64,000 nt of DNA from M3007 sp046316495 (GCA_046316495.1 JBKDAM010000045.1:62001-126000); one strand, 5' to 3'. Counted from the stretch's first letter, positions 35,590 to 44,537 are shown. Translations and numbers: made by a program. Notes: generated by a model not told the origin, from the letters alone.

Positions 35590-36408
35590 TCAACTGGTAG
35601 AAGGACGGCTCCATACCAGCATCAGGGCGGGTGTCCAGCCCAATACCGGATGCCATTCGGAAGCAAAATCGCAGCGAAGCCCTTTGAAGAGTTCTAATCC
35701 AACTCCAAAGGCCAGGCGGAGGGGCTGGTTGCGCGCACCCAACCGAAACGCCCAGTTGGGATAAACCTGATACACCATTCCAAAGCGGGTCTGAGCGGGA
35801 GCACGCAGGGATTTACTAACCTCAAGGGTCCACTCCAGAAGATTGGAGAGGACCCAATGTGCCCCTAAGCGCATGGATTGGAGCGTAAGAAGGTCCTTTG
35901 ACGGGAAGGGATCCTCCAACACCGCACCAAAACGCAGTTCAGGTATTGGTTGAAGTAAAATTCCGAGTCCTACCCGAAACCGGGTGAAGGAGCCATCGGT
36001 TTCTGCTGCAACCCGGGGGATCAAAAAGCTGCCGCCCACCGCCCACTGTTCACTGAGCTTTCGGCCGTAGCTGGCTTGAAACCGCTGCTCGCTATACCCT
36101 TCCATGCCGGTATGGACGAGGCCGAAGCCCAAACCGGTCAGAGTAGTTAAGGGAAAAAGCGCCTGCGCGCCTTGACTGCGAACAGAAACCAGGCCGTAGG
36201 GGAGAGCGGACCAGGCGGAGAGCTGCCTGCCGTTTAATATTCCCAGTTGGGCCGGATTAGAAAGTCCGCCGATGGAGGGAGGAAGGGCAACTGCGGCCCC
36301 ACCGAGGGCCATTTGGGCAGCATTTTCAATTGGGCGCATGAAGGCCTGAGCGCTGGCGGAAGGGAGTGCGAGCGCTAAAAACGGTAGAAAAATCAAATTA
36401 CGGTTCAT
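35590..36408 (-). CDS. PorV/PorQ-like outer-membrane barrel protein
   Basis: The protein has 272 residues. A signal peptide (MNRNLIFLPFLALALPSASA) is followed by the family opening AAQMALGGAAVALPPSIGGL SNPAQ, the UPF0164/PorV hallmark. Barrel strands then run to the end (YGRKLSEQWAVGGSFLIPRV, FRVGLGILLQPIPELRFGAV, PNWAFRLGARNQPLRLAFGV). PorV/PorQ proteins are FadL-like barrels, some linked to the type IX secretion attachment complex; which one this is cannot be settled. Its ATG shares one base with the udk stop (TAATG), implying translational coupling to a uridine kinase, an odd pairing. Confidence 0.75.
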   Translation of the reverse strand: MNRNLIFLPFLALALPSASAQAFMRPIENAAQMALGGAAVALPPSIGGLSNPAQLGILNGRQLSAWSALPYGLVSVRSQGAQALFPLTTLTGLGFGLVHTGMEGYSEQRFQASYGRKLSEQWAVGGSFLIPRVAAETDGSFTRFRVGLGILLQPIPELRFGAVLEDPFPSKDLLTLQSMRLGAHWVLSNLLEWTLEVSKSLRAPAQTRFGMVYQVYPNWAFRLGARNQPLRLAFGVGLELFKGLRCDFASEWHPVLGWTPALMLVWSRPSTS

Positions 36409-37055
36409 TATTTCATAAGTAAATGAGCAATATAGCCCTTGACCACGTCGAGCCCACGGTCAAAGCTTTGGTTGTTGTTAATTACAATATCCGCTTCTTC
36501 TTTATGAGGTGCAATGTATTTTTCGAAAGCCGGCAACACATGGTGCTGGTATTGGTACAACACATCTTCCACCGGATAATTACGCTCCACCTGATCCCGA
36601 TAAATCCGACGAATAACTTTTAGATTTTCCTTGGCATTGATAAAAATCTTCAAGTCGTACATGGCTTGTACTTTTTTAAAATGAAATACAAATAAGCCTT
36701 CAACGAGAATGACGGGAGCAGGATGAAACACCAAGGTTCGGGGTGTTTTGAGCGGATTGTTGAAGACATGTTCCACCCGTTCTACTGTTTTCCAGTTTAA
36801 CAAATCTTCCAGTGCCACTCGGAACGCCTTTTTATCAAAAGATTTTGGCAAATCAAAGTTCTTTTTCCCATTCGGGTCCTCCTTTTGAAATTCCACGGGC
36901 AGGTAATAGTCATCCATCGAAATGATGCAAACCTGTTCTTCCGAAAATTGCTCCCGGATCCGGCGGATAAACGTTGATTTTCCCGATCCGCTGCCTCCGG
37001 TTATTCCAATCAAGAAAGGTTTTGCGGGGCTATTTTGCTGTTCTGCTTGTTGCAT
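36408..37055 (-). CDS. udk: Uridine kinase
   Basis: The protein has 215 residues from the ATG at 37055. A further TTG lies at 37070, but the ATG is preferred. The P-loop is GITGGSGSGKSTFIRRI, the substrate part is SMDDYYLPVEFQKEDP, then NFDLPKSFD and VILVEGLFVF. It phosphorylates uridine and cytidine for pyrimidine salvage. It is divergent from a concentrative nucleoside transporter gene, so uptake and salvage sit back to back. A TAAATTTG -7 element lies at 37084-37091. Confidence 0.92.
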   Translation of the reverse strand: MQQAEQQNSPAKPFLIGITGGSGSGKSTFIRRIREQFSEEQVCIISMDDYYLPVEFQKEDPNGKKNFDLPKSFDKKAFRVALEDLLNWKTVERVEHVFNNPLKTPRTLVFHPAPVILVEGLFVFHFKKVQAMYDLKIFINAKENLKVIRRIYRDQVERNYPVEDVLYQYQHHVLPAFEKYIAPHKEEADIVINNNQSFDRGLDVVKGYIAHLLMK

Positions 37056-37083
37056 AGTAGTTTTTTTCAAAAAAAGTTGGGTG

Positions 37084-37091
37084 CAAATTTA
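37084..37091 (-). promoter_or_regulatory. -7 element (TAAATTTG) of udk
   Basis: This perfect minus-strand TAnnTTTG match is 28 nt before the ATG at 37055. The divergent nucleoside transporter promoter is about 30 nt away, so the two may be controlled together. Confidence 0.5.
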
Positions 37092-37122
37092 GTTCATCGA
37101 TGGTCATTCACCTATCATCGCG

Positions 37123-37130
37123 TACTTTTG
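37123..37130 (+). promoter_or_regulatory. -7 element (TACTTTTG) of the nucleoside transporter gene
   Basis: This perfect TAnnTTTG match is 40 nt before the ATG at 37171. Confidence 0.6.
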
Positions 37131-37170
37131 GCCGCGATTTTTTCATGCTCACAACTTTTAGTACAGAATT

Positions 37171-38412
37171 ATGGATCGTTTGATCGGACTACTTGGCATC
37201 GTTTTAATTCTGGGCATTGCCTGGGGTTTTTCTAACAACCGCAAAGCTATTAACTACCGTACGGTAGGGATGGGACTGCTTTTACAGGCGCTTTTAGCTG
37301 TTTTTATCCTTAAAGTGCCGTTAGGGAAATCTATTTTTGGCTGGTTGGGCGAAAAAGTCACCAAAGTTTTGAGTTTTTCGGATGAAGGCGCCAAGTTTGT
37401 TTTTGGCATTTTGGGCGATGATGCCAAGCTCGCCCCGATGTTCGGAAATGACACCTTTATCTTTTTTGTGCGCATCATTCCCACCATCATCTTTGTTGCC
37501 TGCCTGGTGAATATTTTTTACTACCTGGGTGTCATGCAATGGATTGTGGAAAAACTGGCCAAGGGTCTCAATTACGTCATGAAAGTCAGCGGGGCGGAAG
37601 CCTTGAGTAATATTTCGTCTGCTTTTGTGGGACAAGTAGAAGCTCAAATCATGATCAAACCTTATTTAAAAGGAATGACCAACTCCGAATTGATGGCTTC
37701 CATGTCCGGTAGCTTCGCCTGTATTGCTGGCGGGGTGATGGCCACCTACATCAAATTCGGCGTTCCGGCAGAGTACTTGATCGCCGCCTCGATCATGGCG
37801 GCACCCGGCGCCTTGGCCATCGCAAAAATTATGTATCCAGAGACCGAGCAACCGGAAACACAAGGACAGGTCAAGCTGGATGTGAAAAAAGAGCATTCAA
37901 ATCTGGTGGACGCCATTTCTGCCGGCTGTTCCGACGGTCTCAAAGTGGGCTTAAATGTAGCGGCAATGCTGATTGGCTTTTTAGCCCTGATTGCCCTGGT
38001 TAATTTTTTATTGAATAATTTGGGTGGATTAGCGGGCTATGCAGAACTAAGCCTGAACACGATTCTAGGCGGCATCTTCTCCGGATTTGCCTGGGCCATG
38101 GGCGTTCCAGGAAATGAAACCATGACTGCAGGAGCCCTGATGGGCACCAAACTGGTTGCCAACGAGTTTGTAGCTTACCTGCAACTGAAAGATTTGATCG
38201 CCACCAATGCTTTATCCCCCAAAACCATCGCGATCGTGAGCTTTGCACTCTGTGGCTTTGCCAATTTTGGATCTGTGGGCATACAAATCGGTGGAATTAG
38301 CGCACTGGAACCTAGCAGAAGGGCCGATCTAGCACGCCTGGGATTTCGGGCATTGGCTGCCGGATCACTGGCCTCCTACCTGTCCGCTACACTCGCCGGC
38401 ATGTTAATCTAA
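37171..38412 (+). CDS. Concentrative nucleoside transporter (NupC/CNT family)
   Basis: The protein has 413 residues, the usual CNT length, with about ten helices. Family blocks include FVRIIPTIIFVACLVNIFYY, GQVEAQIMIKPYLKGMTNSE, SGSFACIAGGVMATYIKFGV, SIMAAPGALAIAKIMYPETE and ALCGFANFGSVGIQIGGISA. It imports nucleosides with sodium or protons. It lies opposite udk, which would phosphorylate the imported uridine. MoxR follows 28 nt downstream on the same strand, possibly by read-through. Confidence 0.93.
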   Translation: MDRLIGLLGIVLILGIAWGFSNNRKAINYRTVGMGLLLQALLAVFILKVPLGKSIFGWLGEKVTKVLSFSDEGAKFVFGILGDDAKLAPMFGNDTFIFFVRIIPTIIFVACLVNIFYYLGVMQWIVEKLAKGLNYVMKVSGAEALSNISSAFVGQVEAQIMIKPYLKGMTNSELMASMSGSFACIAGGVMATYIKFGVPAEYLIAASIMAAPGALAIAKIMYPETEQPETQGQVKLDVKKEHSNLVDAISAGCSDGLKVGLNVAAMLIGFLALIALVNFLLNNLGGLAGYAELSLNTILGGIFSGFAWAMGVPGNETMTAGALMGTKLVANEFVAYLQLKDLIATNALSPKTIAIVSFALCGFANFGSVGIQIGGISALEPSRRADLARLGFRALAAGSLASYLSATLAGMLI

Positions 38413-38440
38413 GCCCCTTTTCCGAACCCAATCCACAAAA

Positions 38441-39520
38441 ATGAACGTTCAACGCGCGTTTGCAGAGGTCACTTTCGCTGAAGAACTAGAGGCACTTCAG
38501 CAACAAGATCGGGATCCAAGGCCAGAACAATGGAGGCTGTCCCCACGGGCGGTGCTCACCTACCTTATGGGAGGAACCCTCGAAAATGGTCAACGCATCA
38601 CTCCAAAATACATCGGTAATCGCCGCTTAATTGAAATCGCGATCGCCACGTTGGTCACCGACCGCGCCTTGCTGCTCTTTGGCCTGCCTGGAACCGCCAA
38701 ATCATGGGTATCCGAACACTTGGCAGCGGCTATCTCCGGCAATTCAACCCTGCTAATTCAGGGTACCGCAGGCACCGGGGAGGAAGCTATTCGATATGGA
38801 TGGAATTATGCCCGGCTCATCGCAGAAGGACCCTCCGAACAAGCATTGGTCGTAACCCCTATGATGAAAGCGATGCAAAGCGGTCAGCTTTGCAGGGTGG
38901 AAGAACTGACGCGGATCGGATCGGATGTGCAAGATAGCTTGATCACCTTGCTCTCTGAAAAATTGCTTCCGGTCCCAGAATTGAACCTGCAAATCCAGGC
39001 AGTACCGGGTTTCAATGTGATTGCCACTGCTAACAACCGCGATAAAGGCGTCAATGACCTCTCCGGAGCCCTCAAACGGAGGTTCAACACAGTGGTCCTT
39101 CCCACCCCAGCGACCCAGGAGGAAGAAGTAAGCATCGTGCTGCAACGAACCGCTCCTTTCAAACACCAATTAAAACTTCCGGAACAAGTAAACCTGCTGG
39201 CTGATATTCAACGCATTGTCACCATCTTCCGAGAACTCCGCAGTGGAATGACAGAAGATGGTAAATCCAGGGTTAAAATACCCAGCAGTACCCTCAGCAC
39301 TGCCGAAGCGATCTCTGTGGTCAACAGTGGAATGGCACTCGCAGCCCATTTCGGAGATGGCCGAATGACCGCCGCGGATATCGCCTCCGGACTTTCCGGG
39401 GCCATCGTCAAAGATCCCAACCAAGACACCCTCGTCTGGAATGAATACCTAGAAACCATCGTCAAACGACGGACCGGCTGGGATGACCTCTACCGGGCCT
39501 GCAAAGAATTTGAATCATAA
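38441..39520 (+). CDS. MoxR-family AAA+ ATPase
   Basis: The protein has 359 residues. Walker A is LFGLPGTAKSWVSEHLAAAI, Walker B is in QLCRVEELTRIGSDVQDSLI (C-R-V-E-E, so a substituted variant with Glu-Glu), and sensor 1 is FNVIATANNRDKGVNDLSGA. The first 65 residues are a family-specific N-terminal extension. MoxR ATPases normally act with a VWA-domain protein and often with large DUF5682-type partners encoded next door. Here the next gene, 4 nt on, is the arginine-modifying-type hydrolase CtlX, and no VWA gene is adjacent. Confidence 0.88.
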   Translation: MNVQRAFAEVTFAEELEALQQQDRDPRPEQWRLSPRAVLTYLMGGTLENGQRITPKYIGNRRLIEIAIATLVTDRALLLFGLPGTAKSWVSEHLAAAISGNSTLLIQGTAGTGEEAIRYGWNYARLIAEGPSEQALVVTPMMKAMQSGQLCRVEELTRIGSDVQDSLITLLSEKLLPVPELNLQIQAVPGFNVIATANNRDKGVNDLSGALKRRFNTVVLPTPATQEEEVSIVLQRTAPFKHQLKLPEQVNLLADIQRIVTIFRELRSGMTEDGKSRVKIPSSTLSTAEAISVVNSGMALAAHFGDGRMTAADIASGLSGAIVKDPNQDTLVWNEYLETIVKRRTGWDDLYRACKEFES

Positions 39521-39524
39521 ACCT

Positions 39525-40463
39525 ATGTCAAGAGCACAAACGACCTCTCACTTGCTGATGGTGCGTCCAGCCCAGTTTGGATTTAACGCAGAAACAGCAG
39601 AAAACAACGCGTTCCAAAGCAGAGACCAGCGCCTTAGCCCTTCTGAAATGCGCGAAAAAGCCATTGAGGAGTTCGATCAATTCGTCGCCCAATTGCGCGC
39701 TGTCGGAGTGAATGTTCTCGTAGCAGAAGATAGCACCGAACCCGCCAAACCCGATGCAGTCTTTCCCAATAACTGGGTAAGCTTCCACCAAGAAGGCCAT
39801 ATCGTGACGTACCCGATGTTCGCCCCCACCCGGCGACTGGAACGGAGCGAGGCCGTCCTACAAACCGTGTTGGATGCGGGCTTTCAGCAAACAGGCTCCC
39901 GCTGGCACCTGGAGCAAGAGGAGGCCAACAACCGTTTCCTGGAGGGTACTGGTAGTATTATCTTCGATCACCCCCATCGCTTGGCCTATGCCTGCTTGAG
40001 TCCAAGGACAGATGCCGCACTACTGGATCAACTTTGCGACCTCCTAGGTTACAAAGCGGTCGTCTTTCACTCAGTGGATGCCCATGGACAGGCTGTTTAC
40101 CATACCAATGTCATGATGGCCTTGGGTGAAACCTTTGTGGTGATTTGTTTAGAAAGTGTACCTGATCCGGAGGAAAAAGCAAAACTACTGGCACTTTTTA
40201 ACGAGACCGGGAAAGAAGTGGTTCCAATTAGCCTGGAGCAAATGAACGCCTTTGCAGGCAATATGCTTCAGGTGCGCAATCAAGAAGGCAAGACCTATCT
40301 AATCATGTCTGAAACCGCCTATCAGTCCCTGAGTCCGGCACAAATCGAGCAGCTTCGTCGCCACACTGAGTTGCTCCACAGCCAACTGAATACGATTGAA
40401 ACCTATGGAGGCGGCAGCGCCCGCTGCATGCTAGCGGAGATTTATTTACCGAAAAAAAACTAG
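39525..40463 (+). CDS. ctlX: Amidinotransferase-fold hydrolase, CtlX-like
   Basis: The protein has 312 residues from the ATG at 39525, 4 nt after moxR. The opening LLMVRPAQFGFNAETAENNA is diagnostic of the CtlX branch of the arginine deiminase/amidinotransferase fold. Conserved parts include PDAVFPNNWVSFHQEGHIVT, TGSIIFDHPHRLAYACLSPR, VYHTNVMMALGE and the C-terminal GGGSARCMLAEIYLP, whose Cys is the expected nucleophile. CtlX is linked to citrulline utilisation in Bacteroidota and Francisella. The co-transcription with MoxR is unexplained. Confidence 0.88.
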   Translation: MSRAQTTSHLLMVRPAQFGFNAETAENNAFQSRDQRLSPSEMREKAIEEFDQFVAQLRAVGVNVLVAEDSTEPAKPDAVFPNNWVSFHQEGHIVTYPMFAPTRRLERSEAVLQTVLDAGFQQTGSRWHLEQEEANNRFLEGTGSIIFDHPHRLAYACLSPRTDAALLDQLCDLLGYKAVVFHSVDAHGQAVYHTNVMMALGETFVVICLESVPDPEEKAKLLALFNETGKEVVPISLEQMNAFAGNMLQVRNQEGKTYLIMSETAYQSLSPAQIEQLRRHTELLHSQLNTIETYGGGSARCMLAEIYLPKKN

Positions 40464-40487
40464 TTTAAGAGGAGAAAGGGAGGAAAA

Positions 40488-40526
40488 GGCCGTTGTTTTA
40501 TTTTTTTCAAAAAAAAGACAACGGCC
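40488..40526 (+). terminator. Terminator after the ctlX gene
   Basis: GGCCGTTGT and ACAACGGCC form a perfect 9-bp stem, extended inside by a T7 tract facing an A7-8 tract. Confidence 0.7.
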
Positions 40527-40546
40527 TGGCAGCGATTGGAAGAAGC

Positions 40547-40580
40547 AGCTCGTTATCTATTTATTCTTCAATCAACGAGC
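40547..40580 (+). other. Small hairpin just before a 29-codon ORF
   Basis: GCTCGTT and AACGAGC pair around a 20-nt A/T-rich loop and end 8 nt before the ATG at 40588. It could shape translation of that ORF, or be the remnant of a second terminator. Confidence 0.35.
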
Positions 40581-40587
40581 CTTAACC

Positions 40588-40677
40588 ATGACCATTACCC
40601 TTTCTTATACCGTTGGCTTGGCAGCAATTTACGCCATTCGTAAATTTTTTATTTTGCGTACCCTTCAGCGCATTTAA
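40588..40677 (+). CDS. Possible 29-residue membrane peptide
   Basis: The ORF runs ATG to TAA (MTITLSYTVGLAAIYAIRK, then a hydrophobic, basic tail ending LQRI). The first 17 residues would form a short membrane helix followed by a cationic tail. Base composition resembles the coding neighbours. There is no clear ribosome-binding site and no TAnnTTTG promoter. It fills the 250-nt gap between the ctlX terminator and the converging hypothetical gene. I rate it as possible only. Confidence 0.3.
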   Translation: MTITLSYTVGLAAIYAIRKFFILRTLQRI

Positions 40678-40712
40678 GGAGTGCTTCCCATACTCTTTTT
40701 AGCAGCGCCCAG

Positions 40713-41669
40713 CTAATTTTTTGCTAAAACCGTAGTCAACCGTGCCTTCCGAAGGGTTTCGAGTTGTTCCTCAAAAAGCACTTTATCCGATACCTTGATT
40801 GGTTGTGTTACAATAAGTTGTTCAGCCCTTAAATCTGGGATTTTTTTTCCATATTTTTCAAAATAAGCCCCTAACTGACGATGAAGCTCTTGGAGCGTCT
40901 CCATCGCTTCTTGGGGTTCTTGAAAAGGCAGGGTCCGAACCGCTGTCCGCAGCCACTGCAACCAAAAAGCGGTCTCCGCCACCGCAGTAATGCTGCTACC
41001 TCCCTCCAAAAATCCGAGGTACTGGTATAACTTACTCGCCCAACCAGGCTCCTCCGTAGAGGCAGGAAACACCCAACTCAAAACCCCCTTTCGAAGTAGT
41101 TCCAGCGCAGCCTTCGGCTCTATCCCAAGCTCCTGAAATGGCCTTTGCTCTCCCGGTGTCCAATTTCTAACCGTTTCCAGGCCAGGAACAGAGGTGCTCA
41201 ACTGCACCGATAAAGAGCTGTAAAAAACAGGCAAATCCAGAAGAACCTCCAAAAAACCCTCTAATAACTTGGGATGAGGCCTTCCTTTTTCTGTTGTTGT
41301 TTGTAAAAACCACAGTTCCTCCGAAGCAGGTGTGGAGGAAACCTCCAGCACTCCCTCCTGGGTAGCCAGGTCCAACCACCAATCCAGGAGTTCTATTCCC
41401 AGATCAACCGCCGATTCTGGCCATTGCTCCACGGGAATTTCTTTTAGATCCAGGCAGGAACGCAGCAGCCCGTGGTTGGAGTGCACCAATAAGCGCTCCA
41501 GGGAGGAAAGCTCCAGCAGGCGCAACTGTTGTTTTAATAGATCAAGCAGAATAGTAGATGCAGGTGGCAAAGCAGAGGGAAGCTCTGCCTCCACTTTCCA
41601 ACCAAAGGCCTGAAATACCTGAACGGTAAACGCCAGCTGAGAACCTGTCTTTTCTCCCATGCTGATCAA
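40713..41669 (-). CDS. Uncharacterised helical protein coupled to tatD
   Basis: The protein has 318 residues, and I recognise no family. It is Leu- and Glu-rich and reads as nearly all helical, with blocks such as LLDLLKQQLRLLELSSLERL, LEGFLEVLLDLPVFYSSLSV and FWLQWLRTAVRTLPF. It has no signal peptide and no clear membrane helix. The C-terminal third (AMETLQELHRQLGAYFEKYG) could be coiled coil. Its ATG overlaps the tatD stop (ATGA), so translation is coupled to that DNase gene. A cytoplasmic role near TatD is inference. Confidence 0.7.
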   Translation of the reverse strand: MISMGEKTGSQLAFTVQVFQAFGWKVEAELPSALPPASTILLDLLKQQLRLLELSSLERLLVHSNHGLLRSCLDLKEIPVEQWPESAVDLGIELLDWWLDLATQEGVLEVSSTPASEELWFLQTTTEKGRPHPKLLEGFLEVLLDLPVFYSSLSVQLSTSVPGLETVRNWTPGEQRPFQELGIEPKAALELLRKGVLSWVFPASTEEPGWASKLYQYLGFLEGGSSITAVAETAFWLQWLRTAVRTLPFQEPQEAMETLQELHRQLGAYFEKYGKKIPDLRAEQLIVTQPIKVSDKVLFEEQLETLRKARLTTVLAKN

Positions 41670-42445
41670 ACGGGAAAAACGCGGGCAGCATTTGCCGAGG
41701 TCACCTGCAAAACAGTAGAAATAGGGAGCACTTTAATTTCTGAAATCATCTCGGCCACCAACCGAACATACGCACTTTCATTGCGTTTTCCGCGGTGTGG
41801 GACCGGTGGCAGGTACGGAGCATCCGTTTCGAGTACGATATTTTCCAAGGGCACCTGTTTTAGTACCGCTGGAAGTTCGGATTTTGGATAGGTAACCGTC
41901 CCACCGATGCCCAGGAGAAACCCGAGGTCAACCATGCGTTGCGCCTGTTCAAGGCTTCCTGAAAAACAGTGAAAAATACCGCGAAGGCGGCCATCCTGTC
42001 CGGCTTTTACCAATTCCAGACACTCTTCATTGCTCTCACGAGAGTGAATAATAATGGGAAGATCCAGGTCTTTGGCCCACTCAATTTGCCGGGCGAAGGC
42101 AATTTGTTGTTCGCGGAAGAAGGTCTTATCCCAATACAGGTCGATGCCGGTTTCACCGACGCCGGCCCATGTTCGTTCAGAAAGGTATTTTTCCACCACC
42201 GCCAGCTCCCGCTCGTAGTCGGCCGTCACCGAACAAGGGTGCAGTCCCATCATGGCAAAACAATGTTCTGGGAAGGCTGCTTCCAGTTCCAACATGGCTT
42301 CTATGCTTTCAGAGTCGATATTTGGCAAATACATTTTGCGAACTCCTGCTGCGAGGGCCCGTTGAATCATTTCCTTGCGGTCGGAATCAAACTTGGAGGA
42401 GTATAGATGGGCGTGGGTATCAATGAGCGTAGCTTGCATATCCAT
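41666..42445 (-). CDS. tatD: TatD family hydrolase (DNase)
   Basis: The protein has 259 residues from the ATG at 42445 (MDMQATLIDTHAHLYSSKFD); ATG at 42439 is also possible. Metal-site motifs in order are DTHAHL, GETGIDLYWDK, IIHSRESNEEC, GIFHCFSGSLEQA and VLETDAPYLPP. TatD proteins are 3'-5' DNases with a TIM-barrel amidohydrolase fold. The -7 element at 42460-42467 is only 14 nt upstream and excludes the in-frame ATG at 42517. The last four bases overlap the next gene. Confidence 0.93.
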   Translation of the reverse strand: MDMQATLIDTHAHLYSSKFDSDRKEMIQRALAAGVRKMYLPNIDSESIEAMLELEAAFPEHCFAMMGLHPCSVTADYERELAVVEKYLSERTWAGVGETGIDLYWDKTFFREQQIAFARQIEWAKDLDLPIIIHSRESNEECLELVKAGQDGRLRGIFHCFSGSLEQAQRMVDLGFLLGIGGTVTYPKSELPAVLKQVPLENIVLETDAPYLPPVPHRGKRNESAYVRLVAEMISEIKVLPISTVLQVTSANAARVFPV

Positions 42446-42459
42446 TTGAAAGAGAGGCG

Positions 42460-42467
42460 CAAAGGTA
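42460..42467 (-). promoter_or_regulatory. -7 element (TACCTTTG) of tatD
   Basis: This perfect minus-strand TAnnTTTG match is 14 nt before the ATG at 42445, predicting a 5' leader of fewer than ten bases. Confidence 0.65.
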
Positions 42468-42500
42468 AGATGACTTGGGATTTCAGCACAAAAGGAGCAT

Positions 42501-42536
42501 AAAAAAAACCGCCTCAAGGGGTATTGAGACGGTTTT
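42501..42536 (-). terminator. Intrinsic terminator after dnaK
   Basis: On the minus strand CCGTCTCAA and TTGAGGCGG form a stem (one mismatch) around TACCCC, followed by eight T. It lies about 30 nt past the dnaK stop and just before the tatD promoter. Confidence 0.85.
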
Positions 42537-42562
42537 ATGGTAAAAGCGAGGGTGTTCTGCGC

Positions 42563-44461
42563 TTATTTCACTTCTTCGAACTCTACGTCCTGGGCTTGTC
42601 CGCCACCGGAAGAGGCTCCTGCGCCACCGGTTGGACCTGCTTCTGGGCCTTGTCCATCCTGGGTAGCGGCATAGATGTGCTGGCTAGCAGCGCCCCATGC
42701 CTGGTTCAGTTGCTCCAGTGCGGCATCGATCCGCGCCAGGTCTTCCACTTTATGGGCTTCCTTCAGTTCATTAAGAGCGGTGTCGATGGTTGCACGGTGA
42801 TCAGCGGGCACTTTTTCGCCATATTCGCGGAGTTGTTTTTCCGTTTGGAAAATCATCGAGTCTGCTGCATTTAATTTTTCAGCGCGCTCGCGGGCCTGAC
42901 GATCTGTTTCCGCATTGGCCGCTGCTTCCGCCTTCATCCGTTCAATTTCTTCTTTCGACAAACCGGTGCTGGCTTCGATTCGGACATTCTGTTTTTTGCC
43001 CGTTCCTTTATCCATTGCGGTAACAGAGAGGATACCATTGGCGTCCATATCGAAGGTTACCTCGATTTGTGGTACCCCGCGCGGTGCTGGTGGAATTCCA
43101 TCCAGGATAAAACGGCCTACGGTGCGGTTATCGCGTGCCATGGGACGTTCGCCTTGGAGAATATGGATTTCTACCTGCGGCTGGTTATCAGAGGCCGTAG
43201 AATACACCTTTGATTTTTTGATTGGAATGGTAGAGTTGGCTTCGATGACAATATCGTACATATTGCCCATGGTTTCGATACCCATTGACAGAGGTGTTAC
43301 GTCTAACAACAGGACTCCACTTACATTTCCACTCAATACTCCACCTTGAACGGAAGCACCGATGGCAACCACCTCATCCGGGTTAACGGAGCGGTTCGGC
43401 TTTTTACCGAAGAATTTTTCTACTTCTTCCTGGATACGAGGAATACGGGTAGAACCACCTACGAGGATCACCTCATCCACTTCGGAGGCAGACATACCGG
43501 CATCCTTGAGTGCTTGGCGGCAGGGTTCCAGGGTGCGCTGCACCAAGGTATCGACCATTTGCTCGAAGCGAGCGCGGGTCAGTTTGGTCACCAAGTGTTT
43601 GGGGACACCGTCTACTGCGGTGATGTAAGGAAGATTGATTTCCGTTTCAGATCCGCTGGAAAGATCGATTTTTGCCTTTTCTGCGGCTTCTTTCAAGCGC
43701 TGAAGGGCCATCGGATCTTTTCGGAGGTCCATGTTTTCGGTGCGTTTGAACTCATCTGCCAGCCACTCAATGATTACTTGGTCGAAGTCATCTCCACCGA
43801 GGTGGGTATCACCGTTGGTTGATTTCACTTCAAATACCCCACCACCGAGTTCGAGGATCGAGATATCGAATGTACCACCCCCTAGGTCATATACTGCGAT
43901 TTTCATATCGCGATCACCCTTGTCCAGGCCGTAAGCCAAGGCAGCAGCGGTGGGTTCGTTTACAATTCGTTTCACGTCGAGTCCTGCGATAGCACCCGCT
44001 TCTTTGGTTGCTTGACGCTGGGAGTCGTTAAAATAAGCAGGAACGGTGATAACCGCTTCTGTTACTGTTTCACCGAGGTAGTCCTCCGCGATTTTTTTCA
44101 TTTTTTGCAGGGTCATAGCTGATATTTCCTGCGGAGTGTAGAGGCGACCATCGATTTCTACCCGGATGGTATCGTTGTCGCCGCGGACCACTTTATAAGG
44201 TACTCGATCAATTTCTTTCCCTACTTCGCTGTGACGCATCCCCATAAAGCGCTTGATAGAAGCTACGGTGCGCTGTGGGTTTGTGACTGCCTGACGTTTT
44301 GCGGGTGCGCCTACCTTGCGTTCGCCATTATCGAGGAATGCAATTACGGAAGGTGTCGTGCGTGCGCCTTCATCGTTGGCGATCACGACTGGTTCGTTAC
44401 CCATCATGACCGACACACAGGAGTTGGTGGTACCTAAGTCAATGCCGATAATTTTTCCCAT
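42563..44461 (-). CDS. dnaK: Chaperone protein DnaK (Hsp70)
   Basis: The protein has 632 residues from the ATG at 44461 (MGKIIGIDLGTTNSCVSVMM). The ATPase domain contains DLGGGTFDISILELG and VGGSTRIPRIQEEVEKFF. The substrate-binding domain contains LLLDVTPLSMGIET, and the C-terminus is a helical lid ending in a Gly/Ala-rich tail and EEVK-like EFEEVK. grpE and dnaJ are not adjacent. The reading frame stays open upstream to 44710, but those 83 codons do not match Hsp70 and contain a terminator-like hairpin, so the ATG at 44461 is chosen. Confidence 0.97.
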   Translation of the reverse strand: MGKIIGIDLGTTNSCVSVMMGNEPVVIANDEGARTTPSVIAFLDNGERKVGAPAKRQAVTNPQRTVASIKRFMGMRHSEVGKEIDRVPYKVVRGDNDTIRVEIDGRLYTPQEISAMTLQKMKKIAEDYLGETVTEAVITVPAYFNDSQRQATKEAGAIAGLDVKRIVNEPTAAALAYGLDKGDRDMKIAVYDLGGGTFDISILELGGGVFEVKSTNGDTHLGGDDFDQVIIEWLADEFKRTENMDLRKDPMALQRLKEAAEKAKIDLSSGSETEINLPYITAVDGVPKHLVTKLTRARFEQMVDTLVQRTLEPCRQALKDAGMSASEVDEVILVGGSTRIPRIQEEVEKFFGKKPNRSVNPDEVVAIGASVQGGVLSGNVSGVLLLDVTPLSMGIETMGNMYDIVIEANSTIPIKKSKVYSTASDNQPQVEIHILQGERPMARDNRTVGRFILDGIPPAPRGVPQIEVTFDMDANGILSVTAMDKGTGKKQNVRIEASTGLSKEEIERMKAEAAANAETDRQARERAEKLNAADSMIFQTEKQLREYGEKVPADHRATIDTALNELKEAHKVEDLARIDAALEQLNQAWGAASQHIYAATQDGQGPEAGPTGGAGASSGGGQAQDVEFEEVK

Positions 44462-44537
44462 ATTGGATGTTGATAAAATTTTAAAGTTAGAAATGGTTTT
44501 GGATGTTTTCTCCTTCCTTATCAATCGCTGTGCCACT

